From assembly GCF_020096995.1 (NCBI RefSeq), contig NZ_CP083692.1:1984001-2048000 (forward strand): a DNA stretch of 64,000 bases. The letters are read 5' to 3'. The position numbers and the translations under genes were made by a program. The notes below the pieces were generated by a model. It made no database searches and had not been told where the DNA came from. It worked only from the letters and a program-made list of their open reading frames with translations. Of the stretch, positions 16,898 through 27,078 are shown one piece after another (the first letter of the stretch is position 1; every line of letters starts with the position of its first letter). The stretch comes from Leucobacter sp. Psy1. GTDB lineage: Bacteria > Actinomycetota > Actinomycetes > Actinomycetales > Microbacteriaceae.

Positions 16898-18105
16898 GCG
16901 GTGGATCCTCCTCCGTGGGGCGACTGCGCCGCCAGTTCGGCCTGATACTGCGCGGTGTCCCGCGCGACGGACACCGCCACTCCCATGGCGAGCAGACAGG
17001 CGATCAGCGCGGTTCCGCCCGAGCTGATGAGCGGGAGCGGAACGCCGAGCACCGGGAAGATACCGATGACGACGCCGATGTTCACGAACGCCTGACCGAC
17101 GATCCAGACCATGATGCCGCCGACGACTGCGCGGCCGAACCGGTCACGCGCACGGGCGATGACCCGCATGAGCGCGATGGCGAGGGCAATGAAGAGCACG
17201 ATGATGAGCAGAGCACCGATCATGCCGAGTTCCTCGCCGATGATCGCGAAGATGTAGTCGTCCTCCGCAGCGGGCAGCCAGGACCACTTGGCCTTCGACC
17301 CGCCGAGCCCCACCCCGAACATGCCGCCGCCCGCGAGCGCCCAGAGGCCGTGCAGCGGCTGCCAGTCCAGTCCGCTGTAGTCGCCGCCGTCGCTCCGAAT
17401 GCGGGCGAGACGGTTGGGACTCGAGAGAACGAAGAACAGGGTCGCCGCGACGGCGCCGCCCGCGATCACACCGAGCGACTTCCAGCTCGTCCCGGCGAAG
17501 AACATCGCCCCGAAGACGGTGACGCCCATGATCATGGTGGTGCCGAGGTCGTGGCCGAGCAGGACCAGTCCGAGCGCGATGATCGAACCGGGCAGGATGA
17601 CCGGGATCAGTTCGTGCCTCATCTGCCCGAGCAACGGTTCCTTCCGTGCGAGCACTGTCCCGATCCACACGATGAGCGCGAGCTTCAGCACCTCGGAAGG
17701 CTGCGCCCCGATACCGCCGATCTGCACCCAGTTCCTGTTCCCCCACACTTCCACCCCGAGCGGGGTGAATACGAGGGTCTGCAGCGCGAGTCCCAGCGCG
17801 AAGAGCCACCAGGCCCAGCGCTTCCAGAACGAGAGCGGCATCGCCGCCGCGATGAACATGAGCGGGACGCCGATGACCGCGTAGGTGAACTGCCGCCAGA
17901 ATCCGCCGAAGAACCCCTGGTCGTCCAGGTACGAGGAGATCGAGGACGAGGAGAGCACCATGATGAGCCCGATGCCCACCAGGAGGAAGGTGATCGAGTA
18001 GATGAGGGCGACCGTCGGATCGGCCGCGAGCCGCATGCCCGCGAGCCGAATGCGGGCGCGCCCGCCGGCGCCGCTAGCCGATGTCGCCGTCCGCGGACTG
18101 GTCAT
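16894..18105 (-). CDS. ftsW: FtsW, SEDS-family septal peptidoglycan glycosyltransferase
   Basis: A 403-residue polytopic protein with about ten membrane helices. SEDS motifs are present: GNRNWVQIGGIGAQPSEVLKLALI around the essential PSE, then LLGHDLGTTMIMG, and GKAKWSWLPAAEDDYIFAIIGEELG-like sequence with LPAAEDDYIFAI. It polymerises lipid II together with the cognate class B PBP, FtsI, encoded in the same cluster. ATG 18105 is chosen because GGAGGTGA lies 5 nt upstream. This places the start 32 nt inside the 3' end of murD. A longer frame to 18165 lacks such a site. Confidence 0.96.
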   Translation of the reverse strand: MTSPRTATSASGAGGRARIRLAGMRLAADPTVALIYSITFLLVGIGLIMVLSSSSISSYLDDQGFFGGFWRQFTYAVIGVPLMFIAAAMPLSFWKRWAWWLFALGLALQTLVFTPLGVEVWGNRNWVQIGGIGAQPSEVLKLALIVWIGTVLARKEPLLGQMRHELIPVILPGSIIALGLVLLGHDLGTTMIMGVTVFGAMFFAGTSWKSLGVIAGGAVAATLFFVLSSPNRLARIRSDGGDYSGLDWQPLHGLWALAGGGMFGVGLGGSKAKWSWLPAAEDDYIFAIIGEELGMIGALLIIVLFIALAIALMRVIARARDRFGRAVVGGIMVWIVGQAFVNIGVVIGIFPVLGVPLPLISSGGTALIACLLAMGVAVSVARDTAQYQAELAAQSPHGGGSTA

Positions 18106-19588
18106 CCGCCTCACCTCCGCCGAGACCGCGGACGGCGTGCTGGAAGCGCCGTCCCCGATCCGCATAGTCCGAGAACTGGTCCATCGAAGCGGCGGCCGGC
18201 GACAGGAGCACGGTGTCCCCCGGTCCGGCGATGCGGCGCGCGGCCGACACCGCAGCGTCCATGACCGTTCCGGCGTCGCCGTGGGCGACCTCCGTCACGG
18301 GTACTCCTGGCGCGTGCCGCTCGAGCGCTGCGAGCACCTCGGCCCGCTCGACGCCGATCACGACCGCTCCGCGCAGCCTGCGCGCGTGCGTACGGACGAG
18401 GTCGTCGATGTCGACGCCCTTGAGCAGCCCGCCGACCATCCACACCACGCGGTCGAGCGCCTGCAGCGAGGCGTTCGCGGCGTGCGCGTTCGTCGCCTTC
18501 GAATCGTCGATCCAGGTGACGCCCTCGATCGTCGCGACGAGCTCGGAACGGTGCGGGTCAGGGGTGAAGGCGAGCACCGCGGCAGCGATCTCGGACGGCT
18601 CCACACCCCGAGCGCGTGCGAGGGCGGCGGCCGCGAGGATGTCCTGCACGATGTGCGGGGCCCCGAGGCCACGGTTGCGCAGCTCGTCGAGCGAGACGAG
18701 CTCGTACGCGTTGTCGCGTCGCTCTGCGTGGAAGCCACGGTCGACGAGCAGGCCCTCGACGACGCCGAATCCGCTCGGCGGCGGCACGTCGAGGCCGAAG
18801 CTGATGGCGCGCGCCCCCTCGACGACGTCGGCCTCCTCGACCATCTGCTCTGTGGCGCGATCCGCGCGGTTGTACACGCAGGCGACCTGGGTGCCCGCGT
18901 AGACCTTCGCCTTCGCTGCCCGATACGCTTCAGCGCTGCCGTGCCAGTCGAGGTGATCGTCAGCGATGTTCAGGCAGACCGACGCATACGGCGAGATCTC
19001 GCCGAGACGGTCGAGCTGAAAGCTGGAGAGCTCCACGACGATGGCGTCGTACCCCTCCGGGTCGCGGACGGCGTCGAGGATGGGGGTGCCGATGTTGCCG
19101 GCCGGCGTCGCCCGCAGCCCGCCGGCGACGAGCATGTGGGCGGTGAGCTGCGTCGTCGTGGTCTTGCCGTTGGTCCCGGTGATGCAGATCCAATCCGCGA
19201 TGCGATCGGTCTTGTCGCGCAGTCGCCAACCCAGTTCGATGTCGCCCCAGACGACAGTGCCCCGGTCGGCGGCCCATGTCGTGAGCGGGTGATCCGGCCG
19301 GTATCCAGGCGACACCACCACGAGCTCGGGGTCGAACGCTCGCAGATCCTCGAGCTGCGCCGCGTCGCCCTCGAGCGTGATGCGCTCGGCGCCGATGACG
19401 TCGAGCAGCCGTTCGCGATCGGGATCGGGTTTCCCGGAGATGACGCGCACGCGCGCGCCGAGCTCGACGAGCGTGTCGGCGACGGAGAACCCGGTGACGC
19501 CGAGACCGAGCACGGCGACCCGCAGCCCGGACCAGTCGTGGTGCCAGCTGCTGAGTGCGAGCACCCGCTCGCGCGCTGCCACCGTCAT
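18074..19588 (-). CDS. murD: UDP-MurNAc-alanine-D-glutamate ligase MurD
   Basis: A 504-residue Mur ligase that adds D-glutamate to UDP-MurNAc-dipeptide precursor. The N-terminal [15 protein letters not shown] loop binds the UDP moiety, [11 protein letters not shown] is the ATP loop, and [12 protein letters not shown] plus the C-terminal [19 protein letters not shown] region ([10 protein letters not shown]) are MurD signatures. ATG 19588 overlaps the mraY stop by 4 nt (ATGA). An in-frame extension of 33 codons upstream would lie within mraY and is not conserved. It is slightly longer than E. coli MurD because of an N-terminal lead-in and loop insertions. Confidence 0.97.
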   Translation of the reverse strand: MTVAARERVLALSSWHHDWSGLRVAVLGLGVTGFSVADTLVELGARVRVISGKPDPDRERLLDVIGAERITLEGDAAQLEDLRAFDPELVVVSPGYRPDHPLTTWAADRGTVVWGDIELGWRLRDKTDRIADWICITGTNGKTTTTQLTAHMLVAGGLRATPAGNIGTPILDAVRDPEGYDAIVVELSSFQLDRLGEISPYASVCLNIADDHLDWHGSAEAYRAAKAKVYAGTQVACVYNRADRATEQMVEEADVVEGARAISFGLDVPPPSGFGVVEGLLVDRGFHAERRDNAYELVSLDELRNRGLGAPHIVQDILAAAALARARGVEPSEIAAAVLAFTPDPHRSELVATIEGVTWIDDSKATNAHAANASLQALDRVVWMVGGLLKGVDIDDLVRTHARRLRGAVVIGVERAEVLAALERHAPGVPVTEVAHGDAGTVMDAAVSAARRIAGPGDTVLLSPAAASMDQFSDYADRGRRFQHAVRGLGGGEADDQSADGDIG

Positions 19589-20670
19589 TGCGCCAGCACC
19601 CACTCGGCGTAGAAGAGGCCGACGCCCGCCATGACGCACACTCCTGCGATGATCCAGAATCTGACGACCACCGTGACCTCCGCCCATCCCTTGAGCTCAA
19701 AGTGGTGGTGGATGGGGCTCATGAGGAAGATACGTTTGCCCTTCGTGACCTTGAAATAGGCCCGCTGCAGAATGACCGAGCCGACCTCGATGATGAACAG
19801 ACCGCCGAGCAGGACGAGCAGGAGCTCGGTGCGGCTCAGGATCGCGAGTGCCGCGATCGCGCCACCGAGGCCGAATGAACCGGTGTCGCCCATGTAGATG
19901 TGCGCCGGACTCGTGTTCCACCAGAGGAAGCCGATGAGGCCCCCCACGAAGGCCGCCGAGACGACGGCGAGATCCATCGGATCGCGCACGAGGTAGCAGC
20001 CGGGCTCCGCGACCGTCGCGAAGCAGCGCTGAGAGTTCTGCCAGAATCCGATCACGAGATAGGCGCTGAAGACGAGGATCGATGCGCCGCCGGCGAGACC
20101 GTCCAGACCGTCGGTCAAGTTGACGCCGTTCGTGGCCGAGGTCACGATCGCGATGATCCAGATGAGGAACAGTCCGATGCCGGCGACCACGCCGAGCGAC
20201 ATGAAGTCGAACCCGAGGTCGCGGAAGAGCGAGATCTCGGTGGAGGCCGGAGTCAGCCCGAGACGGTTCGGAAAGTTCAGCGCGAGCAAACCGAAGGCGA
20301 TCGAGACCACGATCGTGCCGATGATCTTCGACCATCCGCCGAGTCCGAGCGACTGCTGCTTGCGCACCTTGAGGTAGTCGTCGATGAAACCGATCGCCGC
20401 GCATCCGACGGCGAGCAGCAGCACCAGCATGGCGGAGATCGACGGCGTCTCGCGCATGAGCAGCTTCGCGCCGAAGTAGGCGACCACAGTGCCCGAGATG
20501 AAGATGAGCCCGCCCATCGTCGGCGTGCCGCGCCGCGAGTGGTGCGACTGCGGACCGTCCTCGCGGATGAACTGGCCCCAGCGCAGTCGACGGAACCCGC
20601 GGATGAACAGCGGAGTCAGGAACAGCGAGTACAGCATGGAGATGCCGCCCGCGACGAGCAGTGCGATCAT
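19585..20670 (-). CDS. mraY: Phospho-N-acetylmuramoyl-pentapeptide transferase MraY
   Basis: A 361-residue polytopic enzyme that attaches phospho-MurNAc-pentapeptide to undecaprenyl phosphate to give lipid I. It has about ten membrane helices. Catalytic and family motifs are present: [42 protein letters not shown] and [11 protein letters not shown]. The ATG overlaps the murF stop by 4 nt. Length and motif spacing are normal. Confidence 0.98.
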   Translation of the reverse strand: MIALLVAGGISMLYSLFLTPLFIRGFRRLRWGQFIREDGPQSHHSRRGTPTMGGLIFISGTVVAYFGAKLLMRETPSISAMLVLLLAVGCAAIGFIDDYLKVRKQQSLGLGGWSKIIGTIVVSIAFGLLALNFPNRLGLTPASTEISLFRDLGFDFMSLGVVAGIGLFLIWIIAIVTSATNGVNLTDGLDGLAGGASILVFSAYLVIGFWQNSQRCFATVAEPGCYLVRDPMDLAVVSAAFVGGLIGFLWWNTSPAHIYMGDTGSFGLGGAIAALAILSRTELLLVLLGGLFIIEVGSVILQRAYFKVTKGKRIFLMSPIHHHFELKGWAEVTVVVRFWIIAGVCVMAGVGLFYAEWVLAQ

Positions 20671-22076
20671 GCGAACGCCTCCCCCAGTCGGTCGCCGAGC
20701 AGGCGCAGGCCCGCCGCATTCGACGACTTGACGAGCACCGTGTCGTGCGGCCGCAGGGTCTCCATCAGGTAGTCGTAGGCCGCATCCTGCTCCTCGAAGA
20801 ACACGCTCTCACCGTCCCAGGAACCCTCGTTGATCGCGCTGATGTGCAGACGTCGCGCTTCGGCGCCGACCACCACGACCTCCGAGATGCCGAGCCGCAC
20901 GGCCTGCAGGCCGATCCGATCGTGCTCCTCGCCGGAGAACTCGCCCAGCTCGCTCATGGCGCCCAATACGGCGACGGTGCGTCCCTCTGGCCGCGCGATC
21001 TGCGCGAGGGTACGCAGCGCGGCGCTCATGGAATCGGGGCTCGCGTTGTAGGCGTCGTTGATGATGACGGTGCCGTCGCGGCCGCCCATGACCTCCATGC
21101 GCCAGCGCGCGGCGACGGTCGTCGCCTCGAGCGCGGCGACCACGTCGGCGAGTCCCAGACCGAGCTCGAGCGCGACGGCCGTCGCGGCGAGTGCGTTCAT
21201 GACGTGGTGCTCGCCGAGCACGCGGAAGAAGACCGGGTGCGACTCACCTGCGGCATGCAGCGTGAACCGGGTTCCCTCGGCGCTCGAGGTCACGTCGACG
21301 GCGCGCACGTCGGCGTCGTCGCTCAGGCCGAACCAGAGCACGCGCGCCCGGGTGAGCTGCGCCATCTGCGCCACCCGCGGATCGTCGCGGTTCAACACCG
21401 CGACCGCCGTTTCGGGCAGCCCGGTGACCATCTCGCTCTTCGCGCGGAACGTCTGCTCGATCCCGCCGAACTCGCCCGCGTGGGCGAGACCGACCGACAG
21501 GACCACGCCGATGTGCGGCGGCGCCATCGCGGTGAGGCGGGCGATCTCGCCCATACCGCTCGCACCCATCTCGGCGACGAGGGTCTCGGTCTCCTCGGTC
21601 ACCCGGAGCATCGTGAGCGGCCCGCCGACCTCGTTGTTGAAGGACTTCTCCGACGCCACTGTCGGTCCGAGCCGTTCCGCCATCGAGCGCACGAGGTTCT
21701 TGGTCGTGGTCTTGCCGTTGGAGCCGGTGATGCCGACGATCCGCAGCCGGCCGAGCGCATTCACACGCCGTACGACCTCGGTCGCGAGCGCGCCGAGGGC
21801 GGTCGTCGCGTCATCGACGATGATCTGCGCGACACGGTCGTCGACCTCGCGCTCGGCGACAACGAGTGCCGCTCCGCGGTCGATCGCCTGACCGATGAAG
21901 CGGTGCCCATCGGTCTCGTCACCCCGTCTGGCGAAGAAGATTTCTCCGGATTGGACGATCCGGGAGTCCGTCTGGGAGATGCCGGACACCGTGGATTCCG
22001 GCCCGGAGCCATCGGCACCTGGAACGATCCGGCCGCCCAGCGCGGCGGCGATGTCAGCGAGTGTGAGTGTGATCAC
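20667..22076 (-). CDS. murF: UDP-MurNAc-tripeptide-D-alanyl-D-alanine ligase MurF
   Basis: A 469-residue cytosolic ATP-dependent ligase that adds D-Ala-D-Ala. The N-terminal domain carries [22 protein letters not shown] (central [13 protein letters not shown]), the ATP loop is [11 protein letters not shown], and conserved [16 protein letters not shown] and [15 protein letters not shown] follow. The GTG start overlaps the murE stop by 4 nt. Unlike the neighbouring MurE, its motifs look canonical. Confidence 0.97.
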   Translation of the reverse strand: MITLTLADIAAALGGRIVPGADGSGPESTVSGISQTDSRIVQSGEIFFARRGDETDGHRFIGQAIDRGAALVVAEREVDDRVAQIIVDDATTALGALATEVVRRVNALGRLRIVGITGSNGKTTTKNLVRSMAERLGPTVASEKSFNNEVGGPLTMLRVTEETETLVAEMGASGMGEIARLTAMAPPHIGVVLSVGLAHAGEFGGIEQTFRAKSEMVTGLPETAVAVLNRDDPRVAQMAQLTRARVLWFGLSDDADVRAVDVTSSAEGTRFTLHAAGESHPVFFRVLGEHHVMNALAATAVALELGLGLADVVAALEATTVAARWRMEVMGGRDGTVIINDAYNASPDSMSAALRTLAQIARPEGRTVAVLGAMSELGEFSGEEHDRIGLQAVRLGISEVVVVGAEARRLHISAINEGSWDGESVFFEEQDAAYDYLMETLRPHDTVLVKSSNAAGLRLLGDRLGEAFA

Positions 22077-23620
22077 GAAAGGAGTCCTGCCTCGCGGAGG
22101 GCTCCGCGTACTTCTTCGCGAGCAGAGTAGGGAAGCTGCTGCCCGTCGACTTCCTGGTAGTCCTCATGCCCTGGACCAGCGTACAGAATAACGTCTTCGG
22201 GACCGGCGAGCGAAACGGCGGTGCGAATCGCGGCGCGCGGATCCGGCACCTCCATGATCTCGGCTCGTCCGCCGAGCTGCGCCCCCGCGATCAGCTGCGC
22301 GCGGATTTCCGCGGGATCCTCGGTGCGCGGGTGGTAGTCGCAGATGATGAGGATGTCGGCGCCCGCGGCCGCGATGCGTCCCATCTCTTCCCGTTTTGTC
22401 GTGTCGCGGTCGCCGTCGGCCCCGAACATGAAGATGATCCGCCCGGTCGCCACCTCGTCGAGCGCGTCGAGCATGGCCGTGAAGCTGCCAGGGGTGTGAC
22501 CGTAGTCGACGTAGAAGTGCGGGCCGGTTCCCTCGGCGCTCACGCGCTCGAGGCGTCCGGGAATGTACACGGGGATCAGGCCGCGGTCGAGCCCCGCTGC
22601 GACCCGCTCGACCGAGATCCCCGCCTCGTGGAGCATGATGAGTGCGAGCGCCGCGTTCTCGGCCATGAACCGTCCGAACACGGGTACACGACCGGTGAAC
22701 CGCACGCTCCCCGGCCCCTGCAGCACGAAGGAGACTCCCTCGAGATCCTGTCGGGTGATGGCCATGTGCCAGTCGGCTTCATGCCCGTACTCGGTGGCGA
22801 GAGTCACGACGGGGATCCGCGACTCCCGCGCCATGCGTACCCCGTACGGCGAGTCGACGACGACGACGCCGCGTCGGGCATGTTCGGGGGTGAAGAGCTG
22901 CTGCTTGGCGGCGAAGTACGTCTCGAGGTCTCCGAAGTCGTCGAGATGGTCCTGCGAGAAATTGTTGAACGCCACGACATCGAACGTGACACCGTCGATG
23001 CGGCGCCGCGCCGTCGCGTGGGCCGAGACCTCGAGCGACACCGCCTCGACGCCCTCCTCCGACATGCGGGCGAGCAGTCCGTGCAGCTCGGGGCTCTCCG
23101 GGCTGGTGAGCGTGCTGGTCACGACCGACTCCCCGACCCGTCGCTCGGCCGTCGAGCTCAGTCCCGTCTTCAGCTCAGCTGCACGGAGCAGGATATCGAG
23201 CAGATACACGACGCTCGTCTTACCATTCGTGCCCGTGACGCCGAAAGTGAGCGCCGAGAACTCGTCGGTTCCGAACACGAACGCGGCGACGTCCCCGAGG
23301 ATATCCCTCACCGGATCGCGCGTGACCAGCACGGGGAAGTCGACGTCGGAGGCGATCTCCGCGCCTGCCGCGTCCGTGAGCATGGCGACAGCACCGCTCT
23401 CCCGCGCGCGTCCGGCGAACTCCGCCCCGTGCCGCCGCGCACCTGGCACCCCGACGTACAGGTCTCCGGCCACCACGTCGCGCGTGCTCATGGCCACACC
23501 GGTCACCTCGAGCCCCGCGAGCGCGTCGGCGCTCGTCAGGTCGAATCGATCCGCCACCCGCGCGAGCGGGGTGGCACGGGGCCGCGCCGGGCGAATGCCG
23601 GGGGCTGGGTCGATGCTCAC
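22073..23620 (-). CDS. murE: UDP-MurNAc-dipeptide amino-acid ligase MurE with non-canonical substrate motifs
   Basis: A 515-residue Mur ligase that adds the third peptide residue. The ATP loop GTNGKT is at 130-135, and TSPESPELHGLLARM and SLEVSAHA are MurE-like. Three substrate-side motifs are altered: DYGHTPGSF (380s) instead of DYAHTPDAL, DYHPR at 428-432 instead of DNPR, and GPGHEDYQ near 492 instead of GKGHEDYQ. DNPR contacts meso-diaminopimelate in known MurE structures, so another diamino acid is likely; type B walls of Microbacteriaceae often use 2,4-diaminobutyrate, ornithine or lysine. GTG 23620 has GGAGG about 8 nt upstream. It overlaps murF. Confidence 0.95.
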   Translation of the reverse strand: MSIDPAPGIRPARPRATPLARVADRFDLTSADALAGLEVTGVAMSTRDVVAGDLYVGVPGARRHGAEFAGRARESGAVAMLTDAAGAEIASDVDFPVLVTRDPVRDILGDVAAFVFGTDEFSALTFGVTGTNGKTSVVYLLDILLRAAELKTGLSSTAERRVGESVVTSTLTSPESPELHGLLARMSEEGVEAVSLEVSAHATARRRIDGVTFDVVAFNNFSQDHLDDFGDLETYFAAKQQLFTPEHARRGVVVVDSPYGVRMARESRIPVVTLATEYGHEADWHMAITRQDLEGVSFVLQGPGSVRFTGRVPVFGRFMAENAALALIMLHEAGISVERVAAGLDRGLIPVYIPGRLERVSAEGTGPHFYVDYGHTPGSFTAMLDALDEVATGRIIFMFGADGDRDTTKREEMGRIAAAGADILIICDYHPRTEDPAEIRAQLIAGAQLGGRAEIMEVPDPRAAIRTAVSLAGPEDVILYAGPGHEDYQEVDGQQLPYSAREEVRGALREAGLLS

Positions 23621-23659
23621 GTCGTGGTCCTCCAGGGCTTGATCAGGTCGGGTGCTCGG

Positions 23660-25456
23660 TTAGTAGTTCACCGGGAGCGGATCGTACTTCCCGCTGGACG
23701 GCGGGATGTGGAACGTGCGGATCGTCGCCTCCGCCGCCTCCCGGAACGCAGCCGTCGCCGCGAGGCCGCCGTTCTCGGGATTCGCGGGGAAGGCGACCGA
23801 AGCGACGGCGACGTACTGCGGGTCGTCCGCGGGGAAGATCCCGGCGAAACTGCTCACGTAGTCTGACCGGTATCCGCCCTGACCGTCCGACTGCTCGGCG
23901 GTTCCCGTCTTTCCGGCGATGCGGTACCCCGGGATCGAGACGTGGTCCTTCACCCAGGACTCGTTCGCCACTGACTCGAGCACGTGCATCATCGTACCCG
24001 CGGTCTCACCCGAGATCGCCTGAACGGGATCCCCGTGGTCCGGTTTCGTGACCGTTCCATCCGGCTTCGTGCAACTCTCGACGAGGGTCGGCGGAATCCG
24101 CTCTCCCCCGTTCGCGATCGCCTGGTAGATACCGGCCGTCTGCACGATGGTGGTGGAGACGCCCTGACCGAAACGGATGTTGTACGACGTCTGGCGGTCC
24201 CACTGGTCGGCCGGGAAGAGCATGCCGGAATCCTCGAGCGGCATGCCGGCGTGCGTCGACTCGCCGACGCCGAACTTCGTGATGTAGTCGTAGAGCGTCG
24301 CCGAGTCCAGACGGTCGCCGAGCATCGAGATGCCGACGTTCGACGAGTTCACCATGATTCCGTTCAGGGTCCATCGCTCCTCGCCGTGGGCGGTGGCATC
24401 GCCGAAGCGGACGCCGGGCTCCGGCTCCCACTGGCCGGGCGTGAGCTGCTGCGTCGACGGGTCGGCGAGGCCCTGGTCGATGAGCGCGGCCGCGGTCACC
24501 GCCTTGAACGTCGAACCCGGCTCGTAGGGCGAGACGAAGGAGCGCGACTCGCGCTTCGCGGGATCCGAAGCCGAGACATCGTTCGGATCCACCGATCCGT
24601 CCTCCGCCACGGCGACGAGTTCGCCCGTCCGCACGTCCATGATGACGAGGTAGCCCCACTCGGCGGAGACCTCCTCGACCTGCTCGTTGATGATCTGCTG
24701 CGCCTGCCAGTTGAGGTCGCGGTCAATGCTGAGCTTGACGTCCCCGCCGTCCTCGGCCTGCTCGGTCACCACAACGCTGCCCGGCAGCGGAACGCCGTCC
24801 TCGCTGCGCTCGTACTCCTCCTGGCCGTCCTTGCCGGTCAGGCAGGCGTCCTGGGAGAGCTCCACTCCGGACTGCGGCTCCTCGCCGTACCCCGAGAACC
24901 CGATGAGGTTGCCGGCGACGGCGCCGTTCGGGAAGCTGCGCTCGTGGTGGCTCTCGAAGGTGAGCCAGGGGATCATGAGCTCCTTGAGACGGTTCAGCTG
25001 AGTGAGGTCCACCGAGCGAGTCACGTAGGCGAAGTCGGATTTCGGATCGTTCTCCAGCGCATCGTCCACGATCTTCGCGATCTCGTCTGCGGACTGCCCG
25101 GTGATCTCACCGATCTCCGCGTAGGCCTCGGCGTTCGTCACCTCGACGGTGCCGATGCCGCCGTCGACCTCTTGCCGGTAGAACTTGCCACCGTTGATGC
25201 GGGTGTTCTTCGGGGAGAGCTGCACATCGTAGAGCTCATCAGTGCTCGCCAGCACACTGTCGTTACGATCGAGGATGTCGCCGCGCACGCTCGGGATCGT
25301 CACCGGCACGGCCCGTTTGTCGCGTGCATCGGCGTTGAGCGCCGCTGCCGAGACGAGCTGCACGTCGGCGAGCCGGATGACGAAGATGATCGCGACCGCG
25401 AAAATCGCCACCAGCGCGAGCAGGCGCCGACCGCGGGGAATCCGCAGCGATCGCAT
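23660..25456 (-). CDS. ftsI: FtsI/PbpB class B penicillin-binding protein, septal transpeptidase
   Basis: A 598-residue bitopic protein with one N-terminal membrane helix (about 10-30). A pedestal domain begins IPSVRGDILDRNDSVLAST, and the C-terminal transpeptidase domain has active-site STFK at 315-318, SSN at 371-373 and KTGT at 516-519. No PASTA domain is present. It is the cognate PBP of FtsW and cross-links septal peptidoglycan. ATG 25456 is chosen because the preceding in-frame residues look non-coding and overlap the ftsL end. A Cys pair in the pedestal (ELSQDACLTG) and transpeptidase (VESCTKPDG) domains is noteworthy. Confidence 0.96.
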   Translation of the reverse strand: MRSLRIPRGRRLLALVAIFAVAIIFVIRLADVQLVSAAALNADARDKRAVPVTIPSVRGDILDRNDSVLASTDELYDVQLSPKNTRINGGKFYRQEVDGGIGTVEVTNAEAYAEIGEITGQSADEIAKIVDDALENDPKSDFAYVTRSVDLTQLNRLKELMIPWLTFESHHERSFPNGAVAGNLIGFSGYGEEPQSGVELSQDACLTGKDGQEEYERSEDGVPLPGSVVVTEQAEDGGDVKLSIDRDLNWQAQQIINEQVEEVSAEWGYLVIMDVRTGELVAVAEDGSVDPNDVSASDPAKRESRSFVSPYEPGSTFKAVTAAALIDQGLADPSTQQLTPGQWEPEPGVRFGDATAHGEERWTLNGIMVNSSNVGISMLGDRLDSATLYDYITKFGVGESTHAGMPLEDSGMLFPADQWDRQTSYNIRFGQGVSTTIVQTAGIYQAIANGGERIPPTLVESCTKPDGTVTKPDHGDPVQAISGETAGTMMHVLESVANESWVKDHVSIPGYRIAGKTGTAEQSDGQGGYRSDYVSSFAGIFPADDPQYVAVASVAFPANPENGGLAATAAFREAAEATIRTFHIPPSSGKYDPLPVNY

Positions 25457-25505
25457 CAGTCGTTCCTCATCACTCGGTGCGCTCCTCGTTCGTTCGTGTG
25501 CTCGC

Positions 25506-26102
25506 TCAGCGGGTGGACGGTGCCGGCAGTTTCCCCTCCCAAGGTACCGGCGGGTCCTGAGATGCAGCGGCAGCAGCACCGGCCTGTCCTGAACCCCGGT
25601 CGACGAGCAGCCCGTCGGCGTCGACGACCGGCATGTTCTCCAGGGTTGCGTTCGGGATCAGGTTGTCCGCCGCCTCCGTGGTCGGAGAGTCGAGGTCGCC
25701 GAGCACCGCCCCGTCGCTCAGTCGCAGGGAGGCTGGGTGCGAGTTCTGGACCATACCGAGGGCGGCAGCGTTCTCCGCGAGATTCTGCGGAGACGAGAGC
25801 TTCTCGACATTCTGCTGCAGCACGCGCTCGACGCGCATGAGATCTCGCTGCTCGATCTCGAGGGCACGGGTCTCGTACGCCCCCTGAGACACCATGATGC
25901 TCAGCCCCAGCTGTACGCCGAGGATCGCGAGCACCACGCCGACCGCAGTGAGCGCACCGATGAGGGGGCTCAGCGCCGCGCGTCGCTGGCGCCGCGCCGG
26001 CGTCCCCGCAATCCTGAGGTGGCGTTCCCGCGGGGCCTCAGTGCCCGGAGCCGTCGCCGCGTCGCGCATCGCGTCGCGGTTCCAGGGAACAGTGCTCGTC
26101 AC
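25506..26102 (-). CDS. FtsL-like divisome coiled-coil membrane protein
   Basis: A 198-residue bitopic protein. A basic cytoplasmic N-terminus of about 45 residues precedes a membrane helix (about 48-72, LIGALTAVGVVLAILGVQLG). A short extracytoplasmic leucine-rich coiled coil follows (about 75-105, ALEIEQRDLMRVERVLQQNV) with the SSPQNLAENAAALGM segment typical of FtsL/FtsB. The rest is a low-complexity tail. The position between rsmH and ftsI is that of FtsL (Rv2164c in M. tuberculosis). Sequence conservation in the family is weak, so the name rests mainly on topology and context. GTG overlaps the rsmH stop by 4 nt. Confidence 0.85.
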   Translation of the reverse strand: MTSTVPWNRDAMRDAATAPGTEAPRERHLRIAGTPARRQRRAALSPLIGALTAVGVVLAILGVQLGLSIMVSQGAYETRALEIEQRDLMRVERVLQQNVEKLSSPQNLAENAAALGMVQNSHPASLRLSDGAVLGDLDSPTTEAADNLIPNATLENMPVVDADGLLVDRGSGQAGAAAAASQDPPVPWEGKLPAPSTR

Positions 26103-27067
26103 GATGTCTCCCTGATACGTTCTGCGGCCCTGAGGCGAACCGGAATCGCCCGCGGGTTGGTCTCGCGCTCCGTCTCGGAGGCCTGCTCGGCGCCCCGTGT
26201 CAGCAGACGGAACTCGGGCCGGTGCTCGGGAAGCTCAACGGGGAGCCCCGCCGGCGCCGTCGACCGGCTCCGTGCGGCGAGCGCGCGCTTCACGATGCGG
26301 TCCTCCAGCGACTGATACGACATCGCCACCAGACGACCGCCCGTGCGGATCGCGCCGAGGGCAGCGGGAATGGCGCGCTCGAGCACCGTGAGCTCGGCGT
26401 TCACCTCGACCCGCAACGCCTGGAACACGCGCTTCGCCGGGTGGCGCTGGTCTCGGACCGCCGCAGGGGTCGCCTGCTGCAGCACCTCGACCAGTTGTCC
26501 GCTCCGCTCGATCGGCTCCTGCTCACGCGCGGCGATAATCGCACGCGCATAGCGGCCGGCCAGCGGCTCTTCGCCGAACCGCTCGAAGATCGCGCGGAGG
26601 CGGCCCTCGGGTGCCGTGGCGATGACCGACGCAGCCGTCTCTCCGGCACTCTGGTCCATCCGCATATCGAGCGGCGCGTCCTGAGCGTAGGCGAAGCCGC
26701 GCTCGGCCTCGTCGAGCTGCAGCGAAGAAACACCGAGATCGAACAGCACGCCGTCGACCCCGGGGAAGCCGCGGTCCTCGACGACCTCGGCAATCTCGTC
26801 GTACACGGCGTGCACGAGTACTGCACGCTCGCCAAACCGGCTCAGTCGGCGCCCCGCGAGCTTGAGCGCCTCGGGGTCGCGATCGAGTCCGATCAGGGTG
26901 ACATCGGGGAACGTCTCAAGCAGTCGCTCGGAGTGGCCTCCCATGCCGAGCGTGGCGTCAACCACGACCGCATCGGGTCGGTCCAGTGCGGGCGCGAGCA
27001 GCTCGACGCAGCGCTCGAGGAGCACAGGCGTGTGCATGCTGCTGGGGTCTCTGGTGTCTTCAGTCAT
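26099..27067 (-). CDS. rsmH: 16S rRNA (cytosine-1402-N4) methyltransferase RsmH
   Basis: A 322-residue SAM-dependent methyltransferase that modifies C1402 in the ribosomal P site. Motifs include HTPVLLERCVELL, the SAM loop DATLGMGGHSE, LIGLDRDPEAL, VLFDLGVSSLQLDEAERGF (DLGVSSLQ) and DMRMDQS, plus KRVFQALRVEVN. ATG 27067 gives MTEDTRD; ATG 27037 (MHTPVLLE) is possible. It starts 11 nt after the mraZ stop, as in nearly all dcw clusters. Confidence 0.97.
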   Translation of the reverse strand: MTEDTRDPSSMHTPVLLERCVELLAPALDRPDAVVVDATLGMGGHSERLLETFPDVTLIGLDRDPEALKLAGRRLSRFGERAVLVHAVYDEIAEVVEDRGFPGVDGVLFDLGVSSLQLDEAERGFAYAQDAPLDMRMDQSAGETAASVIATAPEGRLRAIFERFGEEPLAGRYARAIIAAREQEPIERSGQLVEVLQQATPAAVRDQRHPAKRVFQALRVEVNAELTVLERAIPAALGAIRTGGRLVAMSYQSLEDRIVKRALAARSRSTAPAGLPVELPEHRPEFRLLTRGAEQASETERETNPRAIPVRLRAAERIRETS

Positions 27068-27078
27068 CGGATGCCGGG

